From positions 4,216,001 through 4,280,000 of the forward strand of contig NZ_BNEA01000015.1 in assembly GCF_016860525.1 (NCBI RefSeq): DNA of 64,000 nucleotides, read 5' to 3'. A program made the position numbers and the translations under genes. The notes beneath the pieces are model-generated. The model had not been told where the DNA came from. It saw nothing but the letters and a program-made list of their open reading frames with translations, and ran no database searches. Source of the DNA: Streptomyces rubradiris (GTDB lineage Bacteria; Actinomycetota; Actinomycetes; Streptomycetales; Streptomycetaceae). Of the stretch, positions 9,338 through 18,045 are shown piece by piece. How positions within the stretch are numbered: position 1 is the stretch's first letter; every line of letters starts with the position of its first letter.

Positions 9338-10324
9338 TCAGTCCAAGTCCTCGAAGTCCTCGAACGCGTCGGCGAAGTCCAGACCGGACAGGTCCGGCAG
9401 GGACGGACCGGGGGAGGCCAGGCCGGGTCCGGTCAGGCCGGGTCCGGTCAGGCCGGACAAGGGCACGTCCGGGGCGGTCATGCCCGTCAGCGCCGTATCC
9501 GAAGCGGCCGTCAGGGCCGTATCCAGCGTCGTCGTGTCGGGTATGCCCGGCAGGGATGCCTCCGATATGCCCGTGAGCGGCGCGTCCCGCACGGGCGCGT
9601 CCCGCCCGGGCGCGTCCCGCCCGGACGCGTCCGGCGGCGCGCCGTTCGCGGCGGGCAGGGGAGGCAGTGCCACATCACCGGCCGTCGCACCCGGCAGGCC
9701 CGCCCCGGAGACCGCCGTCGCACCCGGCAGCGCCGCCTGGGAGGCCGCCGCCACGCTCGGCAGTGCGACCTCGGAGGTCGTCGCCACGCTCGGCAGTGCC
9801 AGGTCCGGGAGCGGTGTCTTCCCTGTCCTGGGCCGGGTGACGCGCGTAGCGAACGCGTCATGGGAGTGGCCCGCATCAGGATCGTGGACGTCCCCGTGGA
9901 CCAGCACCCAGACCGTCACCTCGCCCTCGACGTCGTCCCGGACGCCCCAGTCGTCGGCGAGCGCCGTGATGATGTTCAGTCCGCGCCCGCCGTGCGCGGT
10001 CACCGACGGCGTCGCCGGTGCCGGGCGGGTCGGGCCGCCGCCGTCCGTGACCTCCACGAGGAGCCGCCCGCGCGCGTCGACCCGCCAAGCGGCGCGGACG
10101 TCGCCGTTTCCGGCCGGCGCGTCCCCCAGGGGCCGCCCGTGCCGGCAGGCATTGCTCAACAGCTCCGAAAGGATCAGTACGGCGTCGTCGATGACCGACT
10201 CCGCCACGCCCCCGCCGCGCAGCTGCGCCCGCATCCGGTGCCGCGCCTCCCCCACGCCCGCAGGGCCATGGGGTACGGCCATGCTCGACGACGTGGGCAC
10301 TTCCTGTGCCACCACCAACGCCAC
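9338..10324 (-). CDS. ATP-binding protein HATPase_c_2 with long low-complexity C-terminal tail
   Basis: A 328-aa protein. Residues about 15-150 form an RsbW-like GHKL ATPase with N-box ILSELLSNACRHG and G-boxes EVTDGGGPT and HGGRGLNII. Residues after about 175 are a low-complexity Ala/Pro/Asp tail with recurring ALPSVA, LPGAT and GRDAPVRDAP units. The GTG at 10324 is chosen because AAGGAGGT lies 7 bp upstream; the frame is open 29 codons further. The tail is unusual for this class and could be a disordered partner-binding region. Confidence 0.83.
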   Translation of the reverse strand: MALVVAQEVPTSSSMAVPHGPAGVGEARHRMRAQLRGGGVAESVIDDAVLILSELLSNACRHGRPLGDAPAGNGDVRAAWRVDARGRLLVEVTDGGGPTRPAPATPSVTAHGGRGLNIITALADDWGVRDDVEGEVTVWVLVHGDVHDPDAGHSHDAFATRVTRPRTGKTPLPDLALPSVATTSEVALPSVAAASQAALPGATAVSGAGLPGATAGDVALPPLPAANGAPPDASGRDAPGRDAPVRDAPLTGISEASLPGIPDTTTLDTALTAASDTALTGMTAPDVPLSGLTGPGLTGPGLASPGPSLPDLSGLDFADAFEDFEDLD

Positions 10325-10586
10325 CCCCGAGACCTCCTTCGCCCCACGCCACGGTGTGGATGCCCTCTTGGCCTGTACCGGAAACCGGCCAGTCCTCTTC
10401 CGGTGACGCACTCGGCACGGCCGGACACGCGGCGAACGCGCCGGTGCACTCCCTGTGACGGGGCCCGACGCTTCGCGTGGCGGCCCCGACGGTTTCGCGT
10501 GACGGAGCCGGCCGGTCGCCGCGGCGGACCTGACGGTCTCGTGTGACGGGTCCCGGACACTGCCGTTCGCCGGTGGGGGCGGTGGT
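10325..10586. other. Intergenic region with degenerate GC-rich repeats
   Basis: Between about 10456 and 10560 a GTGACGG...CCGACGGTTTCGC-like unit recurs imperfectly about four times. No gene is seen. It may be a decayed coding tail or a terminator region between two same-strand genes. Confidence 0.4.
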
Positions 10587-11414
10587 TCAGCGGCCCAGCC
10601 GGTGGAGCACCGCGCGCGGGCGGTTGGTGATGATGGCGTCGACGCCCAGCTCGACGCAGAGGTCGACGTCCTCGGGCTCGTTCACGGTCCACACGTGGAC
10701 CTGATGGCCGGCCTGCCGCAGCCGCTCCACGTAGGCGGGGTGGTTGCGCACGATGCGGATCGAGGGCCCCGCGATGCCCACGCCCGCCGGGAGCCGGCCG
10801 TCGCGCAGCCGGGGCGATACGAACTGCATCAGATAGACCGTCGGCAGGATCGGAGCCGCCGTGCGCACACGGTGCAGCGAACGGGCCGAGAAGCTCATGA
10901 TCCGGACCGGTGACTCGGCGGCGGAGGCCGGCGCGGCGAGGCCGAAACGGTTCAGCAGGGCCAGCAGCCGTTCCTCGACCTGACCCGCCCAGCGCGTGGG
11001 GTGCTTGGTCTCGATGGCCAGCTCCACCCGCCGGCCGGCGTCCGCGACCAGTTCCAGCAGTCGCTCCAGGGTGAGGACGGAGGTGGCCTCGCGGTCCTCC
11101 GGGCGGTGCTCCCAGTCGGGCTCCTCGTCCCGCCCGTGCCAGGCCTCGCGCGTCTTCCAGGAGCCGAAGTCGAGAGCGGCCAGGTCGGCGAGTTCCAGCG
11201 CGGAGACCGCGCCGCGGCCGTTGGAGGTACGGTTCACCCGTCGGTCGTGGACGCAGACCAGATGGCCGTCCGCGGTCAGCCGTACGTCGCACTCCAGGGC
11301 GTCGGCGCCGTCCTCGATGGCCTTCCGGTAGGCGGCGAGGGTGTGCTCGGGGGCGTCTTCGGAGGCACCGCGGTGGGCGACGACCTGGATGGAGCGCTGT
11401 GGTGCGTGGGTCAC
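10587..11414 (-). CDS. Glycerophosphodiester phosphodiesterase (GDPD) family protein
   Basis: A 275-aa TIM-barrel enzyme that hydrolyses glycerophosphodiesters to glycerol-3-phosphate and an alcohol. Motifs: VVAHRGASEDAPEHTLAAY (catalytic His and substrate site), ALECDVRLTADGHLVCVHD (metal Glu/Asp and second His), and ELAIETKHP. No signal peptide is seen, so it is probably cytoplasmic. The reading frame is open far upstream across the divergent protease gene, but that is shadow; the GTG at 11414 begins just before the barrel and is the only sensible start. Confidence 0.9.
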   Translation of the reverse strand: MTHAPQRSIQVVAHRGASEDAPEHTLAAYRKAIEDGADALECDVRLTADGHLVCVHDRRVNRTSNGRGAVSALELADLAALDFGSWKTREAWHGRDEEPDWEHRPEDREATSVLTLERLLELVADAGRRVELAIETKHPTRWAGQVEERLLALLNRFGLAAPASAAESPVRIMSFSARSLHRVRTAAPILPTVYLMQFVSPRLRDGRLPAGVGIAGPSIRIVRNHPAYVERLRQAGHQVHVWTVNEPEDVDLCVELGVDAIITNRPRAVLHRLGR

Positions 11415-11490
11415 CGCGTCATGGTGCCATCGTCGCCGGGCGAACGGGGCGGGACGGAGGCGACCGGGCGACGAACGAGCGGTGCCCTGA

Positions 11491-11542
11491 TCGCTTATAT
11501 AACTTTTAAGGTGAATGCCCCAACAGATCCTATATAAAGAGG
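11491..11542. promoter_or_regulatory. AT-rich promoter region upstream of the HtrA-like protease gene
   Basis: In a very GC-rich setting this ~50-bp stretch contains TATATAACTTTTAA and CTATATAAAG, the most AT-rich intergenic tract of the core part of the window. It lies 110-160 bp upstream of the protease start and also upstream of the divergent GDPD gene. It probably holds the protease promoter and a regulator site; no specific box is assigned. Confidence 0.5.
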
Positions 11543-11651
11543 ACTGCCGGACCCACAGCCACGGCTTATGGTGCTCTGACGGCCCGTGGGAAAAGCTGAC
11601 CGCAAGACCAGTGCGACCGACGACAACAGGCGTGGACCGAGGAGAAGAGCT

Positions 11652-13181
11652 GTGAGCACCGAGAACGAGGGCAACGCGGTACCCCCGGCGCCGTCCGCAC
11701 CTCCCGTGCCGGTGGCCTCTCCCGACGCTTCCCCGCAGGGCGCCGCGCCCGAGGGGAACGCCCAGGGGGCGACCCGCTCGTCCGTGCCCCAGGAGAACCC
11801 GGCGGCCCCGCCCGCCGCCCCCGCGTCCGACCAGCCCCCGGCCGCCCACGGAGCGGCCCCGGCGGGCCAGGGTGCGGCGCCGGCGGGTCCGGCCCCCGAC
11901 GGCTCCTGGCCGCCCCCGCCCCAGGCCAGCCCCTCCTACGGCTCCTACGGCTCCTACGGCGACGGAGCCGCGTACGGCGGTGGCGGTCCGTCCTACGGCG
12001 GTGACGCCGGGGGCCCGGGCGCCGGCTGGGGAGCCTCCTGGCAGCAGCCCGCGCCCAAGCCGCGCGGCGGACGCGGCGGCCTGGTGGCGGCGGTCCTGGT
12101 GGCCGCGCTGGTCGCGGGCGGTCTGGGCGGCGGCCTCGGCTACACCCTGGCCAAGGACCGGGACGACCGCGGCTCCACCACGGTCTCCGCCCCCGACAGC
12201 GCCACGCAGGTCAAGCGCGCGCCGGGCACGATCGCCAACGTGGCCGCCAAGGCGCTGCCCAGCACGGTGACGATCCAGGCCGAGAGCAGCGACGGCGAGG
12301 GCGGCACCGGCACCGGCTTCGTCTTCGACACCCAGGGCCACATCGTCACCAACAACCACGTGGTCGCGGAGGCGGTGGACGGCGGCCGGCTCACCGCCAC
12401 CTTCCCGAGCGGGAAGAAGTACGACGCCGAGGTCGTCGGCCACGCACAGGGCTACGACGTCGCGGTCATCAAGCTCAAGAACGCTCCTTCCGACCTGCGG
12501 CCGCTCGCCCTCGGCGACTCCGACAAGGTGGCCGTCGGCGACGAGACCATCGCCATCGGCGCGCCCTTCGGCCTGTCCAACACGGTGACGACGGGCATCA
12601 TCAGCGCCAAGGACCGTCCGGTGGCCTCCAGCGACGGCAGCTCCACCAGCAAGGCGTCCTACATGAGCGCCCTGCAGACCGACGCGTCCATCAACCCGGG
12701 CAACTCCGGCGGCCCGCTGCTGGACGCCTCCGGGGCGGTCATCGGCATCAACTCCGCGATCCAGTCCTCGGGCAGCGGCGGCTTCGGCTCCGGCCAGTCC
12801 GGATCGATCGGCCTGGGCTTCGCCATCCCGATCAACCAGGCGAAGTACGTCGCCCAGCAGCTGATCAAGACCGGCAAGCCGGTGTACGCCAAGATCGGCG
12901 CGTCCGTCTCCCTGGAGGACTCCTCCGACGGCGCGAAGATCACCGATCAGGGCACGGGCGGCGCCGCCGCGGTCGAGTCCGGCGGCCCGGCGGACAAGGC
13001 CGGCCTGAAGCCCGGCGACGTCATCACCAAGCTCGATGACCACGTGATCGACAGCGGCCCCACCCTGATCGGCGAGATCTGGACCCACCAGCCCGGCGAC
13101 AAGGTCAAGATCACGTACAAGCGGGGCGGCCAGGAGCACACGGCGGACCTGACGCTGGGCGCGCGCGAGGGCGACAGCTGA
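11652..13181 (+). CDS. HtrA/DegP-like membrane-anchored serine protease with PDZ domain
   Basis: About 509 aa. A Pro/Ala/Gly-rich cytoplasmic head with SYGSYGSYG repeats (1-135) leads to one transmembrane helix (LVAAVLVAALVAGGLGGGLG, ~140-160) and an extracytoplasmic trypsin-like domain. The triad is clear: His in IVTNNHVVAEAV, Asp in GYDVAVIKLK, Ser in NPGNSGGPLLD. A PDZ domain follows (GLKPGDVITKLDDHVI). Likely function is degradation or quality control of misfolded exported proteins. The GTG at 11652 has GAGGAGAAGAG upstream; the frame opens 22 codons earlier without a site. Confidence 0.92.
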   Translation: MSTENEGNAVPPAPSAPPVPVASPDASPQGAAPEGNAQGATRSSVPQENPAAPPAAPASDQPPAAHGAAPAGQGAAPAGPAPDGSWPPPPQASPSYGSYGSYGDGAAYGGGGPSYGGDAGGPGAGWGASWQQPAPKPRGGRGGLVAAVLVAALVAGGLGGGLGYTLAKDRDDRGSTTVSAPDSATQVKRAPGTIANVAAKALPSTVTIQAESSDGEGGTGTGFVFDTQGHIVTNNHVVAEAVDGGRLTATFPSGKKYDAEVVGHAQGYDVAVIKLKNAPSDLRPLALGDSDKVAVGDETIAIGAPFGLSNTVTTGIISAKDRPVASSDGSSTSKASYMSALQTDASINPGNSGGPLLDASGAVIGINSAIQSSGSGGFGSGQSGSIGLGFAIPINQAKYVAQQLIKTGKPVYAKIGASVSLEDSSDGAKITDQGTGGAAAVESGGPADKAGLKPGDVITKLDDHVIDSGPTLIGEIWTHQPGDKVKITYKRGGQEHTADLTLGAREGDS

Positions 13182-13248
13182 CGGGGCCGCCCGCCGCGGC
13201 CGGCGGGCCGGTAATCTGTACCCGCGCCGTCGGTCTCCGCCGGCGCGG

Positions 13249-13335
13249 GGAGGCGTGCCCGAGCGGCCGAAGGGAACGGTCTTGAAAACCGTCGTGGCAG
13301 CGATGTCACCGTGGGTTCAAATCCCACCGCCTCCG
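13249..13335 (+). tRNA. tRNA-Ser (anticodon TGA)
   Basis: 87 nt. The acceptor GGAGGCG (13249-13255) pairs with CGCCTCC (13328-13334), discriminator G; CCA is not encoded. Anticodon arm ACGGT-CTTGAAA-ACCGT gives anticodon TGA. A long class II variable arm and the T-loop GGTTCAAATCC are present. Positions 13257-13335 are part of an exact repeat found again at 21631, marking it as an integration target. Confidence 0.97.
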
Positions 13336-13343
13336 CAGAGGTC
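13257..13343 (+). repeat. Left attachment-type direct repeat (tRNA-Ser 3' part, 87 bp)
   Basis: 87 bp, identical to 21631-21717. It covers all but the first 8 nt of tRNA-Ser plus 8 bp of flank. Such duplication of the tRNA 3' part is the signature of tyrosine-recombinase integration into a tRNA gene. Confidence 0.85.
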
Positions 13344-13358
13344 ATAAGCATGCAGGTC

Positions 13359-13392
13359 AGAAGGGGTGCCCCTCTTGAGGGACACCCCTTCT
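13359..13392. terminator. tRNA-Ser terminator hairpin
   Basis: Perfect 10-bp arms AGAAGGGGTG (13359-13368) and CACCCCTTCT (13383-13392), 14-nt loop, 24 bp downstream of the tRNA. A diverged version follows the second tRNA copy near 21735. Confidence 0.8.
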
Positions 13393-13505
13393 AGGTGGGG
13401 CCTGTCTCACCTTGACCCAGCTCTGTAGCGTTGTGGATCACTGTGTGTGGACCAGGTGTGGACCAAGGTTCCACCGTCTGAAGCGACAGCGACGTCACAA
13501 CGGCA

Positions 13506-13922
13506 TCATGCGGCGGCAGGTGGCTCTCCCTGGTCCGTCGGGGGAGCTTGCTCGTTGCTCTGCGACGTCCGGGTCTCCTTGTCGCGGAAACGCCGCCATG
13601 CGTCGCGAGTCTGGGCAGCTGATTCGAGCAGGCCCGAAAGTTGATCAAGGGTGGTTTTCAGCGCGATGAGAATCGCGGCCACAGTGGTGATTGCGATCGT
13701 CACAGCCGTGTCCAACGGTCTCAGTACCTTCCGAGGTAACGTGACCGAGCCTTGGCTCATGCACAGGGCATTCGTCAGCTCGGCCACTGCGTGAGTGGTC
13801 GAACTGAGAAGCCCTGCGTCCGACGTATCGCCGGGTATCTCAGTCGGCAGGTCTTGAGCCCCGCCGTGAATCAATAGGGTGATGATCAAGGTTTGATGCT
13901 GTGGGCAAGCGTGATCACACAC
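13506..13922 (-). CDS. Hypothetical single-pass membrane protein
   Basis: Up to 138 aa. There is one clear hydrophobic helix (TAVTIAITTVAAILIALKTT, about 68-87 from the longest start), then a charged tail with RDAWRRFRDKETRTSQ. No family recognised. The start is uncertain: an ATG 55 codons in (MSQGSVTLPRK) would give an ~83-aa protein with the helix near its N-terminus. It lies inside the tRNA-Ser island and its codon third positions are less GC-rich than those of core genes. It could be a small effector or an immunity-type membrane protein, or a chance ORF. Confidence 0.4.
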   Translation of the reverse strand: MCDHACPQHQTLIITLLIHGGAQDLPTEIPGDTSDAGLLSSTTHAVAELTNALCMSQGSVTLPRKVLRPLDTAVTIAITTVAAILIALKTTLDQLSGLLESAAQTRDAWRRFRDKETRTSQSNEQAPPTDQGEPPAAA

Positions 13923-14177
13923 CGCTACGGCTGGCCGACATCGGATGAGCGGGCCTCACCTCCATTCGAAGGGACTAACCCACTCGACAGCCCGCCCACT
14001 GACCTGGAACTCCCCGCACATCGAGTGCGGATCACAGGCCAAGAACGGCAAGAGTGATCTTGCTTGGTGCTCACAGGAGTTCGCAGCTCCACCGTGGGCA
14101 CGTCCAAGAGCATAGCGTATGACTGGAAACTAGGGCTCAACTCAAGGCAGTTCGGAAACGAACTACAGAAACGCAAC

Positions 14178-14207
14178 AGCCTCGCCCCGTCGAGGCGGGG
14201 TGAGGCT
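14178..14207. terminator. Hairpin downstream of the HTH/DnaB_N gene
   Basis: Arms AGCCTCGCCCCG (14178-14189) and CGGGGTGAGGCT (14196-14207) with one G-T pair and a short loop. It sits about 75 bp past the end of the leftward gene at 14281. The stretch 13923-14177 shows no convincing gene. Confidence 0.6.
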
Positions 14208-14280
14208 GCAAGACCCAGAATCGTCAGCGTGTCGAAGCTCGATCCTCTTGATCGGGTGCCTTAGGAGGAGGGAGTCAGGA

Positions 14281-15048
14281 TCATGTGGCTTTTTCAGGCT
14301 GCTGGCCTGCCCGGTGCGGATGTGGCTTGGCTGCCTGGTCCACTGTCCTCTGCACGCGGCCGGCGTACGGGACTGGTTCGACCCGCGAGGTCACCAGTCG
14401 CTCGCGAGCGTCTGCGGCTGCACGGACCTTCCGCGCGCTCAGGACACCGAACTCGTGCACGCTCATGCCTGCCTCGTAGGCCCCCTGGATGACGGCCTTC
14501 ACGCACTCGAACAGGTAGTCCTCACCGCCGCAAAGTTCGAGTTGGCCGCGTCTCTGGAGCTCTGCAGCGACTTGGGGCACGCTTACCGGCCCCCCCGCTC
14601 GATGGAGATCAACGATCGCCTGAAAGATCAGAGCATTTCGGTTGCTGAAGAAAGCACCGGCCGTCAAGGCCGGGCGAGCTGCGTCAGGCGGAGACCCGTG
14701 GTTGCTCGCTGACTGTGGCCCAGGGGCTTTGGTCGGCGCCAACGAGAGCTGGACCGCGGCATGGGCTTGGTCCCAGAGAGCCTTGAAGCGGTTGACCTCT
14801 GCTTCAGCTGCAAGCCGAGGTCTGGCTAGCTGAGCCAGCTGTTCCACCACCACTTCAACCACACCCCACGACGGCAGAGCGGGCTTCACAAAGGCGTGGT
14901 GGATGTTCGTGTGGCTGACGACCTTCCCTACGGCTAGGTAGAGCTTTCGGGCTGAGGGGTATCCCGCCTTGCCGTGCAGCGCATGCAGTTCGCGATTGAA
15001 GACCCGGAGGGGTCCTTCAGGAAGCTTTGGCCTAAGCCACTGTGGCAT
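14281..15048 (-). CDS. HTH-like protein with DnaB helicase N-terminal-like domain
   Basis: 255 aa. Residues about 15-75 (FNRELHALHGKAGYPSARKL...LPSWGVVEVVVEQL) match the pattern of the Streptomyces XRE-like head that normally precedes a larger effector. A Pro/Ser linker follows. Residues about 130-225 (NRNALIFQAIVDLHRAGGPV..VAAELQRRGQLELCGGEDYL) resemble the DnaB N-terminal domain, which mediates helicase hexamerisation and primase contact. There is no RecA-type ATPase part, so it cannot be a helicase itself; a modulator of host DnaB is one inference. It lies within the integrative remnant. Confidence 0.65.
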   Translation of the reverse strand: MPQWLRPKLPEGPLRVFNRELHALHGKAGYPSARKLYLAVGKVVSHTNIHHAFVKPALPSWGVVEVVVEQLAQLARPRLAAEAEVNRFKALWDQAHAAVQLSLAPTKAPGPQSASNHGSPPDAARPALTAGAFFSNRNALIFQAIVDLHRAGGPVSVPQVAAELQRRGQLELCGGEDYLFECVKAVIQGAYEAGMSVHEFGVLSARKVRAAADARERLVTSRVEPVPYAGRVQRTVDQAAKPHPHRAGQQPEKAT

Positions 15049-15208
15049 GTGTTACCCCCTGACTGTCGCCCCACATGGCTTGCCCATGATGTCACCTAGC
15101 GTCATGCACTGTCAGGGACTGTAAGAGATCATGAGCGACTGTCAGAAGCCGTCAATTGAAGCTGACCACTGCTGAAGCTGATTCCAGGGCATCTACTTGG
15201 AGAGGTAC

Positions 15209-15355
15209 ATGGATCAGATCAGCACGCGCACTCTTCTACTCCTGTTCGCTGGGGTCTTCACGGTCTACTTGGTCTTGGAGGACCCGGCCATAGGGGCAGC
15301 GCTCGGAACAGCCATCGCGGTGGTGACTCTTCTGGAGGAGCTTCTACGGAAGTAG
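15209..15355 (+). CDS. Small membrane protein (48 aa)
   Basis: ATG at 15209 with TTGGAGAGG 5 bp upstream. The product is hydrophobic with two short helices (LLLLFAGVFTVYLVL and AALGTAIAVVTLLEELL) around EDPAIG, and ends in RK. The family is unknown. A similar small hydrophobic protein (50765-50968) sits at the right end of the AICE, so such proteins may be a recurrent part of these elements. It stands alone, divergent from the HTH/DnaB_N gene. Confidence 0.6.
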   Translation: MDQISTRTLLLLFAGVFTVYLVLEDPAIGAALGTAIAVVTLLEELLRK

Positions 15356-15489
15356 TCCGTCTAGCGGGGCGGCCTGTCCCTCAAAGCTCGGGTGAGTCCC
15401 GCTCAACGCGGATGGGCCACCGAAGGACGTGAAGGCGCCACCTTGCCCGACGCGGGCAGAAGGTGGCGCTGTCTGTGCTTCGAACTGGC

Positions 15490-16110
15490 TTACTCTTCGT
15501 CGGCAGCGTCAAGCGCCCGCTCAATCTGTTCGTTCGAGCGCTGCTGGTTGCGGTGAATCGCCTTGGCGTAGAACCGGAACAGAACCGCGATGCTCTGTCC
15601 GGCCCGGCGCGCGACCTCGGCCGGGGAGACACCGGACTCAAGCCAGAGCGATACGCCCGCGTGGCGCAGGGAGTACGGCACGTCTGCCAGCGGTGAGGCA
15701 GCCTCGGACTCTGTCAGCACCGCGAGTCGAGCCGCTTTCCAGACCTCCCCGTACTCCTTGGACAGCAGGCCACCACCCTGGACCGCACGGAAAAGCCGGC
15801 CGTCTTCAGCGGTGCCGAACTCCTTGATGTGCTCACGGACCAGGCGCACGAGGACGGGCGGAATCGGCACAGGCCGGGTCGCCTTGCGGGCCCGCTTCTT
15901 CAGGCCGCGTGTGTCGAACGACTCGCCCGTGTCGGTCCAGCCGGAACCGACGCGGGGCGTGCTCGTGGACAGCAGTACTTCCCCCCAGCCCTCTTCGGGC
16001 AAGGTGAAGTCTTCTTCCCGGAGGTTGGCCGCCTCCCCAGGGCGGTTGGCCGCGTAGTAGAGGCAGCCGAAGAACGCCTTCAGGTGCCGTCCACGTTCCC
16101 CTTGCTCGCC
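15490..16110 (-). pseudogene. Tyrosine integrase, N-terminally lost fragment
   Basis: The open frame from 16002 begins inside the catalytic domain. Upstream in the same frame the integrase pattern continues (RHLKAFFGCLYYAANRPGEA, which holds catalytic Arg I) to about 16110, then similarity ends without a start. Further motifs are YSLRHAG (box II Arg), GQS in place of the usual GHS, and FRFYAKAI (nucleophile Tyr). The arm-binding and core-binding N-terminal domains are missing, so the recombinase should be inactive. The C-terminal tail ends NEQIERALDAADEE. This was probably the integrase of the tRNA-Ser element. Confidence 0.8.
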
Positions 16111-16323
16111 AACAGCGTCTCGACCAGTCCGAGCACCAGGAGCAAGCCGACCTTGCGCCAGGCGCGATCACTCCCCTCAACCGCTCGCCGATTCAGAGCC
16201 GCAGGGACCGCGAACCACAGGTCGTGCCGTGTTGCCCGGCCGTGTCACCAACGCCCAGGCAGGATCGGGGCATGGGCCGCGACGCACGAAAGAAGCGTGG
16301 CTGAGGCCGGTACGGGGTTGCTG

Positions 16324-16390
16324 GAGACACACGTGACGGGTGCTCGTTCGGCGCACCCACCGTCGTGGTCGACTTTCGGTGGCTCATGTC
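16324..16390. repeat. Conserved stretch shared with the AICE (copy 1)
   Basis: Aligns over ~67 bp with 50366-50432: a GAGACACACG start, CGGCG(C/A)ACCCACCGT in the middle and TTCGGTGGCT at the end. No clear gene covers it. In both copies the complementary strand could read (L/M)SHR(K/R)S(T/A)TTVG, so it may be a decayed coding piece or a cis-acting site carried by both elements. Confidence 0.55.
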
Positions 16391-16605
16391 AAGGCCCCTC
16401 TCCAGTGCACTGACAAGGGCCCGGGGTGCGGCGGCGCCCGCATCCGAGCGCGCCAATCGCCCCGGTACCATCGGCATCGGGGTCCTGATCAGGGCTTCCG
16501 CGACCGGACCACCCGGAATGCTGTCCAGGCTGAGGGGTGGTCCGGTCTTTGGACGACTGGGTCTCGTTGTGGGATGGCGGCGTTGGGAAGCGCCTGGCCC
16601 TGGAT

Positions 16606-17442
16606 TCAGCTCAGGGCCTTGCCGACCTCGTAGATCGTCGGCCTGTCCCCGGGCGCGTGGCTGAGCATGGCCTCGATCAGTTCCCCCATCTCGCCCTGCA
16701 CCTTGACGGGTCGGCGCTTGCCGTCCGCCACGGCCTTTCGCTGCACGGGGCGCGGGGCGTCGTCCGGGTAGTCGACCGCCCGCCAACCCGTGGCGGAGAT
16801 GAGCAGTGCGGCGCCGAGCGCATAGATGTCGGCTTCGCGCGTGGGCTCTGCCACTCCGGTCGCGAGCACCCTGCGCGCGATCTCCGGTGCTTCGTAGTGG
16901 ACGAGGCAACCCCGGAACGGGAAGTCGTACCCCTCGGGCACGCGACCACCGCTCGCCAACGCCAGGTCGATCAGGTGCGTTCGATCCGGACCGATGATGA
17001 AGTGCGCGGGCTGTACGTCACCGTGGGCCCAGCCTTTCGCGTGCAGTTCGGCCAGGGCTTCCACACAACCCAGAGCCACGCTGGGGTCCGGTTCGATGCG
17101 CGACTCCGGATCGCGGCAAGGTTCCCACCGCCGATAGAGGTCCGGCCCCTCGCGCCACGGCTGGAAGTTCCAGGTGCCGCCGTCCCACTCGCCGTACGCG
17201 AAGTCGTGGAAGCCGAGGCGGTACAGCACGGCGCCCTCGCGTGCGGGTGCGAGCGCCGTCCAGGGCTGGGCCGGCCAGTCGGCCGTTGCCTCGATGGGGT
17301 ATCCGACCTTCACGGCGTAGTGGCCACGATGGCTTTCGACTTCCCAGACCATGGAGCCCCGACGATTGAGGACCAGGCGCTGAGCCGTGGGCATGAGTGC
17401 GTCGAGCACGACGATCGGCAGTTCGGGGGGTGTCCCAGGCAA
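16606..17442 (-). CDS. Serine/threonine protein kinase-like protein
   Basis: 278 aa. The kinase fold is recognisable: YAVKVGYP (ATP-binding Lys ~45), a catalytic loop HGDVQPAHF (140-148) and HLIDLALA (metal Asp ~159, normally DFG). The loop differs from canonical HRDLKPxN: Lys is Gln and Asn is His, so it may be an atypical or pseudo-kinase. ADIYALGAALL marks subdomain IX. TTG at 17442 has AAGGAG 8 bp upstream. It lies 71 bp after a GRDP-like gene on the same strand, and the two are probably cotranscribed. Confidence 0.8.
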   Translation of the reverse strand: MPGTPPELPIVVLDALMPTAQRLVLNRRGSMVWEVESHRGHYAVKVGYPIEATADWPAQPWTALAPAREGAVLYRLGFHDFAYGEWDGGTWNFQPWREGPDLYRRWEPCRDPESRIEPDPSVALGCVEALAELHAKGWAHGDVQPAHFIIGPDRTHLIDLALASGGRVPEGYDFPFRGCLVHYEAPEIARRVLATGVAEPTREADIYALGAALLISATGWRAVDYPDDAPRPVQRKAVADGKRRPVKVQGEMGELIEAMLSHAPGDRPTIYEVGKALS

Positions 17443-17513
17443 CGTCTGTTCTCCTTCCGAGCGACGCGGCCGACGACGTACACGAGGCCGGCCGCGTCGC
17501 TGGTGTCGTGTCC

Positions 17514-17957
17514 CTATGCCTGACCGTACGGACGGCCGCAGTCCGCGTCGCACTGCGCGAGGTTCGTGCCGTCCACGGTCCAGAGGTCGTCGAAGACCAT
17601 GAACCCGGCCGCCTTCATCGCGTGTGCGGAGGCGGCGACCTTCTTCGGATCACGCGCCCCTTCACCCGGCTTGGGGTTGTGGTGGAGGAAGCGGCCCGCG
17701 AACCGATCGCACAGTTCGGCGTACTCCTTGGTGTGCAGGATGAGCGCATGGAGGCCGAGGTCCACATCGTCCGACGGGACCATGGGCACGGTGGCGGTCG
17801 CCGCGGTCACCACGAAGGCCACCGCCTGGTCCGCGATCCGCTCGGCGCGCTCGTGCGGCTGTCCGTTGTGGACCACCAAGAAGTGGATGAGGCTGTCGAG
17901 CAGTTCCTCACCAGCCACCGCGCGACCGGTCTTCTGGTCGTTGGCCGTTGCCGTCAT
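17514..17957 (-). CDS. Glycine-rich-domain (GRDP/DUF1399)-like protein
   Basis: 147 aa. The signature is VDLGLHALILHTKEYAELCD followed by FAGRFLHHNP, matching the W/L-HA-xI-xxT-xxY-xxFC...HH pattern of GRDP-like proteins, whose biochemical role is unclear. The conserved Trp is Leu here. C-terminal Cys residues (AQCDADCG) could bind metal. ATG at 17957 with AAGGAG upstream is preferred to a start 15 codons earlier. It precedes the kinase-like gene and follows the 76-aa gene on the same strand, across a gap that holds a large inverted repeat. Confidence 0.65.
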   Translation of the reverse strand: MTATANDQKTGRAVAGEELLDSLIHFLVVHNGQPHERAERIADQAVAFVVTAATATVPMVPSDDVDLGLHALILHTKEYAELCDRFAGRFLHHNPKPGEGARDPKKVAASAHAMKAAGFMVFDDLWTVDGTNLAQCDADCGRPYGQA

Positions 17958-18045
17958 GCGAGCTCCTTGAGTGTCGCTGTGCTCTGGCACTTGCGTCCGC
18001 ACCGGTCGCCGAGGCGTGGACCACGGGCCACCGGGGGATTGGAAG

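Noticed and set aside
10587-13139. Single 850-codon leftward ORF
   Set aside because: Only the first third from the left (10587-11414) is the GDPD enzyme; the remainder is antisense to the HtrA-like gene and lies beyond a good GTG start.
12947-13351. Leftward ORF across tRNA-Ser (and a near copy at 21453-21701)
   Set aside because: The similar N-terminus of both (MGFEPTVTSLPRRFSRPFPS) is just the complement of the duplicated tRNA; no independent support for coding.
16193-16909. Leftward ORF between the integrase fragment and kinase-like gene
   Set aside because: Overlaps the kinase-like gene in another frame and has no coherent composition; only its end coincides with the conserved stretch reported separately.
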